Shown in pieces: positions 1 through 5,215 of a stretch of 6,410 bases of DNA. Within the stretch, counting starts at the first letter, position 1; each line of letters opens with the position of its first letter. The stretch spans positions 1 through 6,410 of the forward strand of contig CAJXIK010000116.1 in the NCBI GenBank assembly GCA_913054445.1, in the 5' to 3' direction. The translations under genes and the position numbers were made by a program. Origin of the DNA: an uncultured Bermanella sp. Its GTDB lineage: Bacteria; Pseudomonadota; Gammaproteobacteria; Pseudomonadales; Oceanobacteraceae. The notes under the pieces were generated by a model that worked only from the letters and a program-made list of their open reading frames with translations, was not told the origin of the DNA and did no database searches.

Positions 1-1
1 T

Positions 2-26
2 GATCGGCCACGGGGTGGCCTCGTAC
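2..26 (-). repeat. REP-like palindrome, copy 1
   Basis: The core is a perfect 6-bp inverted repeat, GGCCAC (6-11) and GTGGCC (15-20), around a GGG loop. Read on the minus strand, the unit starts with the head GTACGAG, followed by the GC-rich palindrome and a CGATC tail. A conserved short head next to an imperfect or perfect hairpin is the layout of REP elements mobilised by RAYT (TnpA-REP) transposases. The core and head recur at 71-94. The left edge lies almost at the window start, so more copies may lie outside. Confidence 0.75.
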
Positions 27-44
27 CCGTTGCGATGCATTATT

Positions 45-67
45 GTACGAGCGCAATGAGCGAATGC
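45..67 (+). repeat. REP-like unit, copy 2, divergent or decayed stem
   Basis: The unit starts with the head GTACGAG (45-51), identical to the minus-strand heads of copies 1 and 3 but in the opposite orientation. The stem is weak: CGC (52-54) and GCG (60-62) around AATGA. It faces copy 1 head to head across 18 bases and copy 3 tail to tail across 3 bases. This inverted-pair layout resembles a BIME. The weak stem suggests a decayed copy or another subtype. Confidence 0.5.
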
Positions 68-70
68 ACT

Positions 71-94
71 ATCGGCCACGGGGTGGCCTCGTAC
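71..94 (-). repeat. REP-like palindrome, copy 3
   Basis: The 24-base stretch is identical to positions 3-26, including the GGCCAC/GTGGCC stem (74-79 and 83-88) and the GTACGAG head on the minus strand (88-94). It starts 12 bases beyond the purU stop codon, so it would be transcribed in the purU 3' untranslated region. No T-run follows the hairpin on the minus strand, so it does not look like a standard intrinsic terminator. Confidence 0.75.
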
Positions 95-106
95 TGTGAA
101 GCAACT

Positions 107-958
107 TTAAAACACGATGGTCTTATTGCCATGGCGCAACACTCTGTCTTCCAGATGCAAACGCACACCGCGACTGAGCACCATTTTTTCCACATCCTTC
201 CCCTGCCGCACCATATCTTCCACGCTATCTCGGTGGCTGATGCGCATCACATCTTGGTCGATGATGGGGCCAGCATCTAAATCTTGAGTCACATAGTGAC
301 AGGTGGCGCCGATGAGTTTCACCCCGCGCTGGGCAGCCTGATGATAAGGCTTGGCCCCAGCAAAAGACGGCAAGAAGCTGTGGTGAATATTGATGATGCG
401 CCCCTCGTATTGGGCACACACATCGGCCGGCAAAATTTGCATGTAGCGCGCCAGCACCACGGCATCGGCCTGGTGTTCGGCGATGAGAGCACTGACACGC
501 TGGAAGTGATGCTGCTTGTTGTTTTTATCCATGGGCACATGAAAAAACGGAATGCCGTGCCACTCGACCAAGCTGCGTAAATCTTGGTGGTTGGAGATCA
601 CACAGGGAATATCACACTTCAATTCACCACTGTGCCAGCGGTACAACAAATCTACTAGGCAGTGACTGTCTTTGCTGGCCAGTAGCACCACTTTTTTCGG
701 CACTTCACTGTCGCTGATGGCCCAGTCCATCTCGAACTCTGCGGCGATGGCCGCGAATTGCTCGCGCAAGACCTCGATGCCAAACGGCAAGGAACTGGCC
801 TTGATGCAGTGGCGCATGAAAAACCAACCACTGATCGGGTCGGCGTAATGATTGGCCTCCACAATCCAGCCGCCGTGGCTGGCCACAAACTGCCCCACCT
901 TGGCGACGATGCCGACTCGGTCGGGGCAGGAAATAATTAATCGGTAAGTCGCTTCCAT
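107..958 (-). CDS. purU: Formyltetrahydrofolate deformylase PurU
   Basis: This cytosolic enzyme hydrolyses 10-formyl-THF to THF and formate, which adjusts the one-carbon pool and supplies formate for PurT-dependent purine synthesis. The 283 residues match the E. coli length of about 280. An N-terminal ACT domain (about 5-85, starting YRLIISCPDRVGIVAKV) is followed by a formyltransferase-fold domain (about 88-283). The catalytic Asn, His and Asp of this fold are visible as N190 and H192 in NIHHSFLPSF and D228 in QDLDAGPII. The C-terminus GNKTIVF resembles E. coli GNRTIIL. The start was chosen at ATG 958-956 because AGGAAG (rc of 963-968) lies four bases upstream and homology begins there. The frame stays open for 55 more codons upstream, but that stretch overlaps the divergent gene and has no family similarity. 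Regulation is unknown; in E. coli purU responds to the methionine/glycine balance through the ACT domain. Confidence 0.95.
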   Translation of the reverse strand: MEATYRLIISCPDRVGIVAKVGQFVASHGGWIVEANHYADPISGWFFMRHCIKASSLPFGIEVLREQFAAIAAEFEMDWAISDSEVPKKVVLLASKDSHCLVDLLYRWHSGELKCDIPCVISNHQDLRSLVEWHGIPFFHVPMDKNNKQHHFQRVSALIAEHQADAVVLARYMQILPADVCAQYEGRIINIHHSFLPSFAGAKPYHQAAQRGVKLIGATCHYVTQDLDAGPIIDQDVMRISHRDSVEDMVRQGKDVEKMVLSRGVRLHLEDRVLRHGNKTIVF

Positions 959-992
959 TTTTCTTCCTGAATTCAGAGCGGCAAAACTCTGC

Positions 993-1021
993 TTGTAACT
1001 GAAATATGTGCGCGCCACAAT
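993..1021 (+). promoter_or_regulatory. Candidate sigma-70 promoter for the DUF2057 gene
   Basis: TTGTAA (993-998) and CACAAT (1016-1021) are separated by 17 bases. Each matches the sigma-70 consensus at four of six positions. Transcription would start near 1028, leaving a leader of about 25 bases before the ATG at 1053. The assignment rests on motif matching and on being in the only divergent gap of the window. Confidence 0.3.
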
Positions 1022-1031
1022 ACCATGAAAA
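1003..1031 (-). promoter_or_regulatory. Candidate sigma-70 promoter for purU
   Basis: On the minus strand TTTTCA (1031-1026) and CATATT (1008-1003) are separated by 17 bases; each matches the consensus at four of six positions. The start would fall near 996, about 38 bases before the purU ATG. It overlaps the candidate plus-strand promoter, so the two would compete for polymerase if both are real. Support is motif and position only. Confidence 0.25.
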
Positions 1032-1052
1032 TCCAGCGGCAACATTTTAAGC

Positions 1053-1667
1053 ATGAGTATGAGCCAGTACACAGGTAAAATTTTAGGCGTGTTTATGATC
1101 GCGCTATCAGCCACCGTCTTCATGGGCTGTAGCCACCAGCAGAGCCTAAGGCTTTACGCGGGCCCGCCCTTGGCAAGCGAGCAAGAAGCCAGCTTAATAC
1201 TGCCCCTAGCGTTCGAATTACTCTCTATAGATGGGCAAAAGGTGAGCAGCGGCGCGCAAATTTTTCGCAATACAGACCTGCGCATTCAGTTGCCTGCTGG
1301 GCCGCACATATTGGTATTACAATACCGTGACATCTGGCAGATTGATGCCGACAATCACGATACCTTGTCCAGCGGGCCGTTGGTGTTTGACATCCACATG
1401 GCCAAGCAGGAAACTTTTTTAGTCAAGACGCCAGCACTCACAGATTACTGGCAGGCCTTACATTTTATTAAGGCACCAAAGGTCTACTTGCAGAGCGCAC
1501 GACAATCGGTACTGGCCAGCCATATAAAGAAAGCGGACCCTCTGCAATTACAAACCTCCAAGGCCCCTGCGCAGGTTGAACTCCCACACCTGCAACAACT
1601 TAAATTCTGGTGGTCGCAGGCCAGTGAATTTGAACGGCAGCAGTTTAATAAATGGCGGGCACCCTAG
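1053..1667 (+). CDS. DUF2057 (YccT/CsgI-like) family putative lipoprotein
   Basis: The 204-residue product starts with a signal peptide: a short polar n-region with Lys9, a hydrophobic stretch (10-24, ILGVFMIALSATVFM) and then G25-C26, a plausible though weak lipobox (Phe at -3 instead of Leu/Val). The mature part has LLSIDGQKVSSG (57-67), LRIQLPAGPHILVLQY (76-91) and a C-terminal LQQLKFWWSQASEFERQQF (180-198). These match by eye the 'LLVLDGKKVSS', 'LDNGPHQLVF' and 'LKYWFKLADPQTRNTFLQW' blocks of E. coli YccT, a DUF2057 protein reported to limit curli subunit (CsgA) assembly. E. coli YccT is about 220 residues and periplasmic, so a lipid anchor would be a difference. The function here is unknown; no curli gene is in the window. 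ATG 1053 has no clear Shine-Dalgarno; a second ATG at 1059 is an alternative. An in-frame TGA at 1026-1028 rules out a much longer form. Confidence 0.7.
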   Translation: MSMSQYTGKILGVFMIALSATVFMGCSHQQSLRLYAGPPLASEQEASLILPLAFELLSIDGQKVSSGAQIFRNTDLRIQLPAGPHILVLQYRDIWQIDADNHDTLSSGPLVFDIHMAKQETFLVKTPALTDYWQALHFIKAPKVYLQSARQSVLASHIKKADPLQLQTSKAPAQVELPHLQQLKFWWSQASEFERQQFNKWRAP

Positions 1668-1682
1668 GGTGCTAAACCCTAG
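1664..1682 (+). other. Stem-loop over the DUF2057 stop codon
   Basis: CTAGGGT (1664-1670) and ACCCTAG (1676-1682) form a perfect 7-bp stem around GCTAA. It covers the TAG stop (1665-1667). No T-run follows, so an intrinsic terminator is not supported; it may simply act on the mRNA end or partly separate this gene from ppnN. Confidence 0.35.
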
Positions 1683-1727
1683 ATACCCACAATAACCGAC
1701 ACACGCAGGTAAAGGATTAATATTAAT

Positions 1728-3092
1728 ATGGCAGTAGCACACGCTCGTATTACCCCGCGCAAAGCCCTAAGGGTACTCTCTCGTCACGAGGTCAACCGTC
1801 TTAAGGACGCCAGTGGCGGAGGCCTCCACGAAATATTCAAACGCTGCACTTATGCGGTACTTAACTGTGGCAACGAAGGAGACGATTACGTCTCCCAAGA
1901 ATCCGGCTACGACGAGTTTGATATTCAGGTACTGCAACTAGACAGGGGCATCGTGCTGGATGTTTTCAATGCTCCAGAAGATGCCTTTGTGGATGGCGAG
2001 GTGATCTTTGGTATTCGTGAGCACCTGTTTTCGGTGTTGCGCGACATCATCTATACCCACGATGAAATTTTGAACAGCCCCAAGTTCCAACCCCAGGACG
2101 GCGAACAAATCACCAACATGGTGTTTCATATTTTAAGAAACGCCAACATGCTGCGTTACGGTTACCCAGATGGCTTAGTGGTGTGCTGGGGCGGTCACAG
2201 CATCAGCCGTGAAGAATATGAATACAGCAAGCGGGTGGGTTATCAACTGGGCCTAAGAGGCCTCGATGTGGGCACGGGTTGTGGCCCGGGTGCCATGAAG
2301 GGCCCCATGAAAGGTGCCACCATAGGTCACGCCAAACAACACAACCGCGATGGCCGCTATGTGGGCATCACCGAACCCGGCATCATCGCCGCCGAGGCAC
2401 CCAACCCCATCGTCAATGAACTGGTGATACTGCCCGACATCGAAAAACGCCTAGAGGCATTTGTGCGCAGCACCCACGGCATCATAGTGTTTCCAGGGGG
2501 AGCCGGAACCGCCGAAGAAATCCTCTATTTACTGGGCATCTTGTTGCACCCCAGCAACCAAAAAATTCCGTTTCCGGTTATATTTTCTGGGCCAAAATCC
2601 GCCACAGAATATTTCGCGCAAATAGATGCTTTCATCGGCGCGGCGCTCGGCAAAGAGGCGCAAAAAAAATACAAGATCATCGTCGATGACCCCGGCGCGG
2701 TGGCCGCCCACATGAAAAAAGGCATAGAAAAAGTCACTAAGTTTCGTAAGAAAAATAACGATGCTTTCTTCTTTAACTGGATGCTCACCATAGACAAGGA
2801 ATTTCAGACGCCGTTTACCCCCAATCACCACAACATGGCCCAACTGGATTTATCGCGCGCGCAGCCGTCTCACAAACTGGCCGCCAACTTACGACGTGCC
2901 TTCAGTGGCATCGTGGCGGGCAACGTGAAAAAAGAAGGCATCATCGAGGTGCAAAAGCATGGGCCATTCGAGTTGCATGGCGACGCCGAAATTATTAAAC
3001 CCATGGAGACTTTATTGACTAGCATGGTGCAACAGCAGCGCATGAAACTGCCCGGCAGCCGCTATGAGCCTTGCTATCGGATTATTGGCTAG
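1728..3092 (+). CDS. ppnN: Pyrimidine/purine nucleotide 5'-monophosphate nucleosidase PpnN (YgdH)
   Basis: PpnN hydrolyses the N-glycosidic bond of nucleoside 5'-monophosphates, giving free base and ribose 5-phosphate. In E. coli it prefers GMP-type substrates and is allosterically stimulated by (p)ppGpp, tying nucleotide turnover to the stringent response. The 454 residues equal the E. coli length. A family-specific N-terminal domain (about 1-145) is followed by a Rossmann-like LOG/lysine decarboxylase-type core: CWGGHSI (153-159), GCGPGAMKGPMKGA (184-197), LPDIEKRLEAFVR (235-247) and the signature FPGGAGTAEE (255-264), whose glutamates include the catalytic one. A C-terminal domain carries LRRAFSGIVAGNVK (388-401) and ends RMKLPGSRYEPCYRI, very close to E. 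coli. The ATG is preceded by AAAGGA (1711-1716) at a rather long 11-base spacing. It may be read through from the DUF2057 gene 60 bases upstream; I saw no convincing promoter of its own. A REP-like hairpin begins 13 bases after the stop. Confidence 0.96.
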   Translation: MAVAHARITPRKALRVLSRHEVNRLKDASGGGLHEIFKRCTYAVLNCGNEGDDYVSQESGYDEFDIQVLQLDRGIVLDVFNAPEDAFVDGEVIFGIREHLFSVLRDIIYTHDEILNSPKFQPQDGEQITNMVFHILRNANMLRYGYPDGLVVCWGGHSISREEYEYSKRVGYQLGLRGLDVGTGCGPGAMKGPMKGATIGHAKQHNRDGRYVGITEPGIIAAEAPNPIVNELVILPDIEKRLEAFVRSTHGIIVFPGGAGTAEEILYLLGILLHPSNQKIPFPVIFSGPKSATEYFAQIDAFIGAALGKEAQKKYKIIVDDPGAVAAHMKKGIEKVTKFRKKNNDAFFFNWMLTIDKEFQTPFTPNHHNMAQLDLSRAQPSHKLAANLRRAFSGIVAGNVKKEGIIEVQKHGPFELHGDAEIIKPMETLLTSMVQQQRMKLPGSRYEPCYRIIG

Positions 3093-3099
3093 CAGCCAT

Positions 3100-3125
3100 G
3101 TAGGAGCGCACCCCGTGCGCGATGA
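3100..3125 (+). repeat. REP-like palindrome, copy 4 (GCGCAC stem)
   Basis: The head GTAGGAG (3100-3106) is followed by a perfect 6-bp stem, GCGCAC (3106-3111) and GTGCGC (3115-3120), around CCC, then GATGA. Loop, stem length and head position are the same as in the GGCCAC-type copies, but the outer stem bases differ. It lies seven bases after the ppnN stop and faces copy 5 tail to tail across five bases, forming a BIME-like pair. Confidence 0.75.
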
Positions 3126-3130
3126 AGGAG

Positions 3131-3154
3131 ATCGGCCACGGGGTGGCCTCTCAC
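3131..3154 (-). repeat. REP-like palindrome, copy 5
   Basis: It carries the same ATCGGCCACGGGGTGGCCTC core as copies 1 and 3 (stem 3134-3139 and 3143-3148), but the minus-strand head reads GTGAGAG instead of GTACGAG. It is also the first part of a 44-base tandem unit. Confidence 0.75.
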
Positions 3155-3174
3155 AAGAGCAATCAACCACGAGC

Positions 3175-3198
3175 ATCAGCCACGGGGTGGCCTCTCAC
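3175..3198 (-). repeat. REP-like palindrome, copy 6
   Basis: The unit matches copy 5 with one change, G to A at 3178, which shortens the perfect stem to 5 bp (GCCAC/GTGGC). The head on the minus strand is GTGAGAG. It arose with copy 5 by tandem duplication. Confidence 0.75.
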
Positions 3199-3205
3199 AA
3201 GGGCA

Positions 3206-3244
3206 ATCAACCACGGGCATCAACCACAAGCATCATCCACAGGG
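3206..3244. repeat. 13-base ATCAWCCAC micro-repeat tract
   Basis: Three successive 13-base units start at 3206, 3219 and 3232 (ATCAACCACGGGC, ATCAACCACAAGC, ATCATCCACAGGG). The same motif occurs at 3162, and it resembles the left arm of the REP palindrome (ATCGGCCACGGGG), so the tract may be made of decayed half-palindromes. It fills the space up to the ispH stop. Confidence 0.6.
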
Positions 3245-3257
3245 CAACAAGAGCGCC

Positions 3258-4202
3258 TCACACCTCCTTAAGGCGTAACTCTTTTGGCAGATGAAACACT
3301 ATATGCTCTTCGCGGCCAGATAATTCCATGGCAACATCACCGCCCAGTTCTTGCACTCGCGCAACCACTTGCTTCACCAGCACCTCGGGGGCAGAGGCAC
3401 CGGCGGTGATGCCCACGCGGCCCACGCCTGTAAACCAAGACGCGGTAACTTCGCTGGCATCATCTATTAGATAGGCATTGGCCCCCATGCGCTCGGCCAG
3501 TTCCCGTAAGCGATTGGAGTTGGAGCTATTGGGCGAGCCCACCACCAGAATTAAATCGGCACGCTTGGCCAGCTGCTTCACCGCATCTTGGCGGTTTTGC
3601 GTGGCATAGCAGATGTCGTCGGTCTTCGGACCATGAATAGCCGGGAATTTTTCTCGCAGCGCGGCAATCACCTTAGCGGTGTCGTCCATGGACAGGGTGG
3701 TTTGGCTCACATACGACAGCGCCTGTGGATCATTAGGCTGTAACGCCGCCACATCCGCCTCGTTTTCCACTAGGTAAATATCGCCACCAGCCAGCTTGTC
3801 GTACTGGCCCATAGTACCCTCCACTTCTGGATGGCCCCTGTGGCCGATCAAGATCACCTCGCTGCCTTTCTTGGCATAGCGGGTGACCTCCATGTGTACC
3901 TTAGTCACCAGCGGGCAGGTGGCATCGAACACCTTCAAGCCACGCCTCGCCGCCTCGCCGCGCACCGCCTTGGAGACGCCGTGGGCGCTGAAGATAACAA
4001 TTTTATCATCTGGCACCTCATGCAGTTCGTCCACAAAGATGACGCCCCGTTGACGCAGGTTATCCACCACAAATTTATTATGCACCACCTCGTGACGCAC
4101 ATAGATGGGGGCCTCGAACATGTCGAGGGCGCGGTTCACGATGTCGATGGCACGGTCGACACCGGCACAGAAACCCCTGGGGTTCGCGAGGGTGATATCC
4201 AC
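3258..4202 (-). CDS. ispH: 4-hydroxy-3-methylbut-2-enyl diphosphate reductase IspH (LytB)
   Basis: IspH is the last enzyme of the MEP pathway, reducing HMBPP to IPP and DMAPP with a [4Fe-4S] cluster in the cytosol. The 314 residues compare with about 316 in E. coli. The three cluster cysteines are present: C12 (ANPRGFCAGVDRA), C96 (DATCPLV) and C198 (DDICYAT). Substrate-binding and catalytic residues are also intact: H41, H74 (SAHG), H124 and E126 (GHRGHPEVEGT), S226-S227-N228 (NSSNSNRL) and S270 (TAGASAP). The start is GTG (4202-4200): an in-frame TAG at 4214-4212 leaves no room for another usual start, and AGGT (4213-4210) lies seven bases upstream. It is the last gene of the ileS operon, 40 bases after fkpB, and its 3' end runs into the REP cluster. 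No T-rich intrinsic terminator is visible beyond its stop. Confidence 0.97.
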   Translation of the reverse strand: MDITLANPRGFCAGVDRAIDIVNRALDMFEAPIYVRHEVVHNKFVVDNLRQRGVIFVDELHEVPDDKIVIFSAHGVSKAVRGEAARRGLKVFDATCPLVTKVHMEVTRYAKKGSEVILIGHRGHPEVEGTMGQYDKLAGGDIYLVENEADVAALQPNDPQALSYVSQTTLSMDDTAKVIAALREKFPAIHGPKTDDICYATQNRQDAVKQLAKRADLILVVGSPNSSNSNRLRELAERMGANAYLIDDASEVTASWFTGVGRVGITAGASAPEVLVKQVVARVQELGGDVAMELSGREEHIVFHLPKELRLKEV

Positions 4203-4230
4203 AATTACAACCTATAGATGGAATATGAGT

Positions 4231-4252
4231 AAAACGCGCTCATTAGGGCGCG
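4231..4252 (-). terminator. Weak terminator- or attenuator-like hairpin between fkpB and ispH
   Basis: On the minus strand CGCGC (4252-4248) and GCGCG (4239-4235) form a 5-bp GC-only stem with an 8-base loop, followed directly by TTTT (4234-4231). The loop includes the fkpB TAA stop. The stem is short and the T-run is only four long, so at most partial termination is expected, which could lower ispH relative to the genes before it. Confidence 0.3.
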
Positions 4253-4677
4253 GCATTCACAGCGATGATTTCAACGCGGAACTTTAAACGTTGACCTGCC
4301 AGCGGGTGGTTAAAATCCACCGTCACCGCGCTCTCTTCAATTTGCTTAATGACACCGGGCAACTCCGAATTATTGGCATCGGCAAAAGATACTACACTGC
4401 CCACTTCTAGTTCGATGTCGGCGGCAAAATCGCTGCGCTTCATCACTTGAATGTTATTGGGGTTGGGCTGCGAGAAGGCTTTTTCTGGTGGCACCTCGAA
4501 CGTCTGTTTAGCACCCGCCTCAAGGCCGATTAGCAGGCTCTCGAAACCTTCTGGCAAATTGCCATCGCCTACCACTAAGGTGGCCGGTTTTCGATCGAAG
4601 GTACTGTCAATTTCCTGATCGTTTTCCAGTGACAGTGCAAAGTTTAAAACAACCTGGGTGCCTTTAGCGATTTGCAT
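4243..4677 (-). CDS. fkpB: FKBP-type peptidyl-prolyl cis-trans isomerase FkpB (SlpA-like)
   Basis: A cytosolic prolyl isomerase with chaperone activity of the SlpA/SlyD type. The 144 residues are close to the roughly 149 of E. coli FkpB. The FKBP half-domain at the N-terminus (VVLNFALSLENDQEIDSTF, 9-27; GDGNLPEGFESLLIGLEAG, 37-55) is interrupted by the insert-in-flap domain (about 67-118, from PPEKAFSQPNP to LPGVIKQI) and closes with the family signature VDFNHPLAGQRLKF (120-133). The His-rich C-terminal tail of SlyD is absent, which favours FkpB over SlyD. The ATG has GGAA (4688-4685) seven bases upstream. The gene lies 16 bases after lspA and 40 before ispH, the standard operon place for this paralogue. 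Which client proteins it serves is not known from sequence. Confidence 0.94.
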   Translation of the reverse strand: MQIAKGTQVVLNFALSLENDQEIDSTFDRKPATLVVGDGNLPEGFESLLIGLEAGAKQTFEVPPEKAFSQPNPNNIQVMKRSDFAADIELEVGSVVSFADANNSELPGVIKQIEESAVTVDFNHPLAGQRLKFRVEIIAVNAAP

Positions 4678-4693
4678 ATTCGTGTTCCGCTTT

Positions 4694-5215
4694 TTATTGA
4701 GAGTGCTTGGAGGATGAGAAGATTAAGCTATCGATTAATAGCATCATCGCCCCCAGAGTGATAGCGCTGTCGGCGATGTTAAACGCCGGAAAGTAGTGTT
4801 CATCCCAGTGCAGGTGAATGAAATCCACCACATGGCCGTAGGCGATGCGGTCATAGAGGTTGCCCATGGCACCGCCAATCACCAACGCCAAGGCCGCCGC
4901 CAACCACTTCTCATTGGCCTTGAGTTTCATCAACCACACGGTCATGACCGAACTCACACTGAGCGCGATCACCGTAAAAAACCAGCGTTGCCAGCCAGAC
5001 TCGCTGGCCAAGAAACTAAAGGCCGCGCCCTTGTTATAGAGCAGGGTTAAATCGAACAGCGGCAACACATACACAGGCTGAGCAAAGGTTAAGAAGTGCT
5101 GGGCCATTTGCTTGGTCGCGAAGTCCAACACCAGCGCCGCTAAGCTCAACCACAGCCATTTAAGCCGTACTGTTTGCGTGTCTTTAAATGCCAACTGCCA
5201 CCATTTGTTGAGCAT
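4694..5215 (-). CDS. lspA: Lipoprotein signal peptidase LspA (signal peptidase II)
   Basis: This inner-membrane aspartyl protease removes the signal peptide from diacylglyceryl-modified prolipoproteins just before the lipobox cysteine. The 173-residue product shows four hydrophobic segments (about 20-38, 76-95, 102-118 and 145-166). Conserved motifs are present: YNKGAAFSF with N61, GNLYDRI (118-124), VVDF with catalytic D131, and FNIADSAITLG with N146 and catalytic D149. The start ATG (5215-5213) overlaps the ileS TAA by one base (TAATG), so translation is probably coupled; only a distant AGGG is seen as a ribosome site. The frame continues 19 codons upstream, but that reads through the 3' end of ileS with an Arg-rich sequence unlike any LspA. 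The gene may have extra relevance because a putative lipoprotein is encoded at 1053-1667. Confidence 0.95.
   Translation of the reverse strand: MLNKWWQLAFKDTQTVRLKWLWLSLAALVLDFATKQMAQHFLTFAQPVYVLPLFDLTLLYNKGAAFSFLASESGWQRWFFTVIALSVSSVMTVWLMKLKANEKWLAAALALVIGGAMGNLYDRIAYGHVVDFIHLHWDEHYFPAFNIADSAITLGAMMLLIDSLIFSSSKHSQ

Larger units (their letters stand above)
3131..3218. repeat. 44-base tandem duplication carrying REP copies 5 and 6
   Basis: Positions 3131-3174 and 3175-3218 are two copies of one 44-base unit, differing at only three places (unit positions 4, 28 and 42), all A/G. Each unit is a 24-base REP-like palindrome followed by a 20-base AC-rich spacer, AAGRGCAATCAACCACGRGC. A third unit begins at 3219 but loses similarity after about nine bases. 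The whole array lies between the convergent ends of ppnN and ispH and is not coding. Confidence 0.85.

Noticed and set aside
35..280. An 81-codon plus-strand open frame from the left repeats into purU
   Set aside because: It is formed by repeat sequence plus antisense of purU, with no family resemblance.
959..1052. Riboswitch in the purU leader
   Set aside because: The divergent gap is only 94 bases and I see no conserved glycine, SAM or THF aptamer pattern.
959..1123. A 55-codon upstream extension of the purU frame
   Set aside because: It overlaps the divergent DUF2057 gene, has no similarity to PurU, and the internal ATG at 958 has a good ribosome site.
3131..3244. CRISPR array
   Set aside because: Only two 44-base units that are near-identical along their entire length, with no unique spacers and no cas gene; it is a tandem duplication.
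3093..3257. Bidirectional intrinsic terminator between ppnN and ispH
   Set aside because: Strong hairpins are present but none is followed by a T-run on either strand; termination there would need Rho or another mechanism.
3064..3294. A 76-codon plus-strand open frame across the REP cluster
   Set aside because: It starts inside ppnN, runs through palindromic repeats and ends in ispH; composition is repeat-driven with no protein signature.
3831..4217. A 128-codon plus-strand open frame opposite ispH
   Set aside because: It is the antisense of the conserved ispH coding sequence and has no independent ribosome site or recognisable domain.
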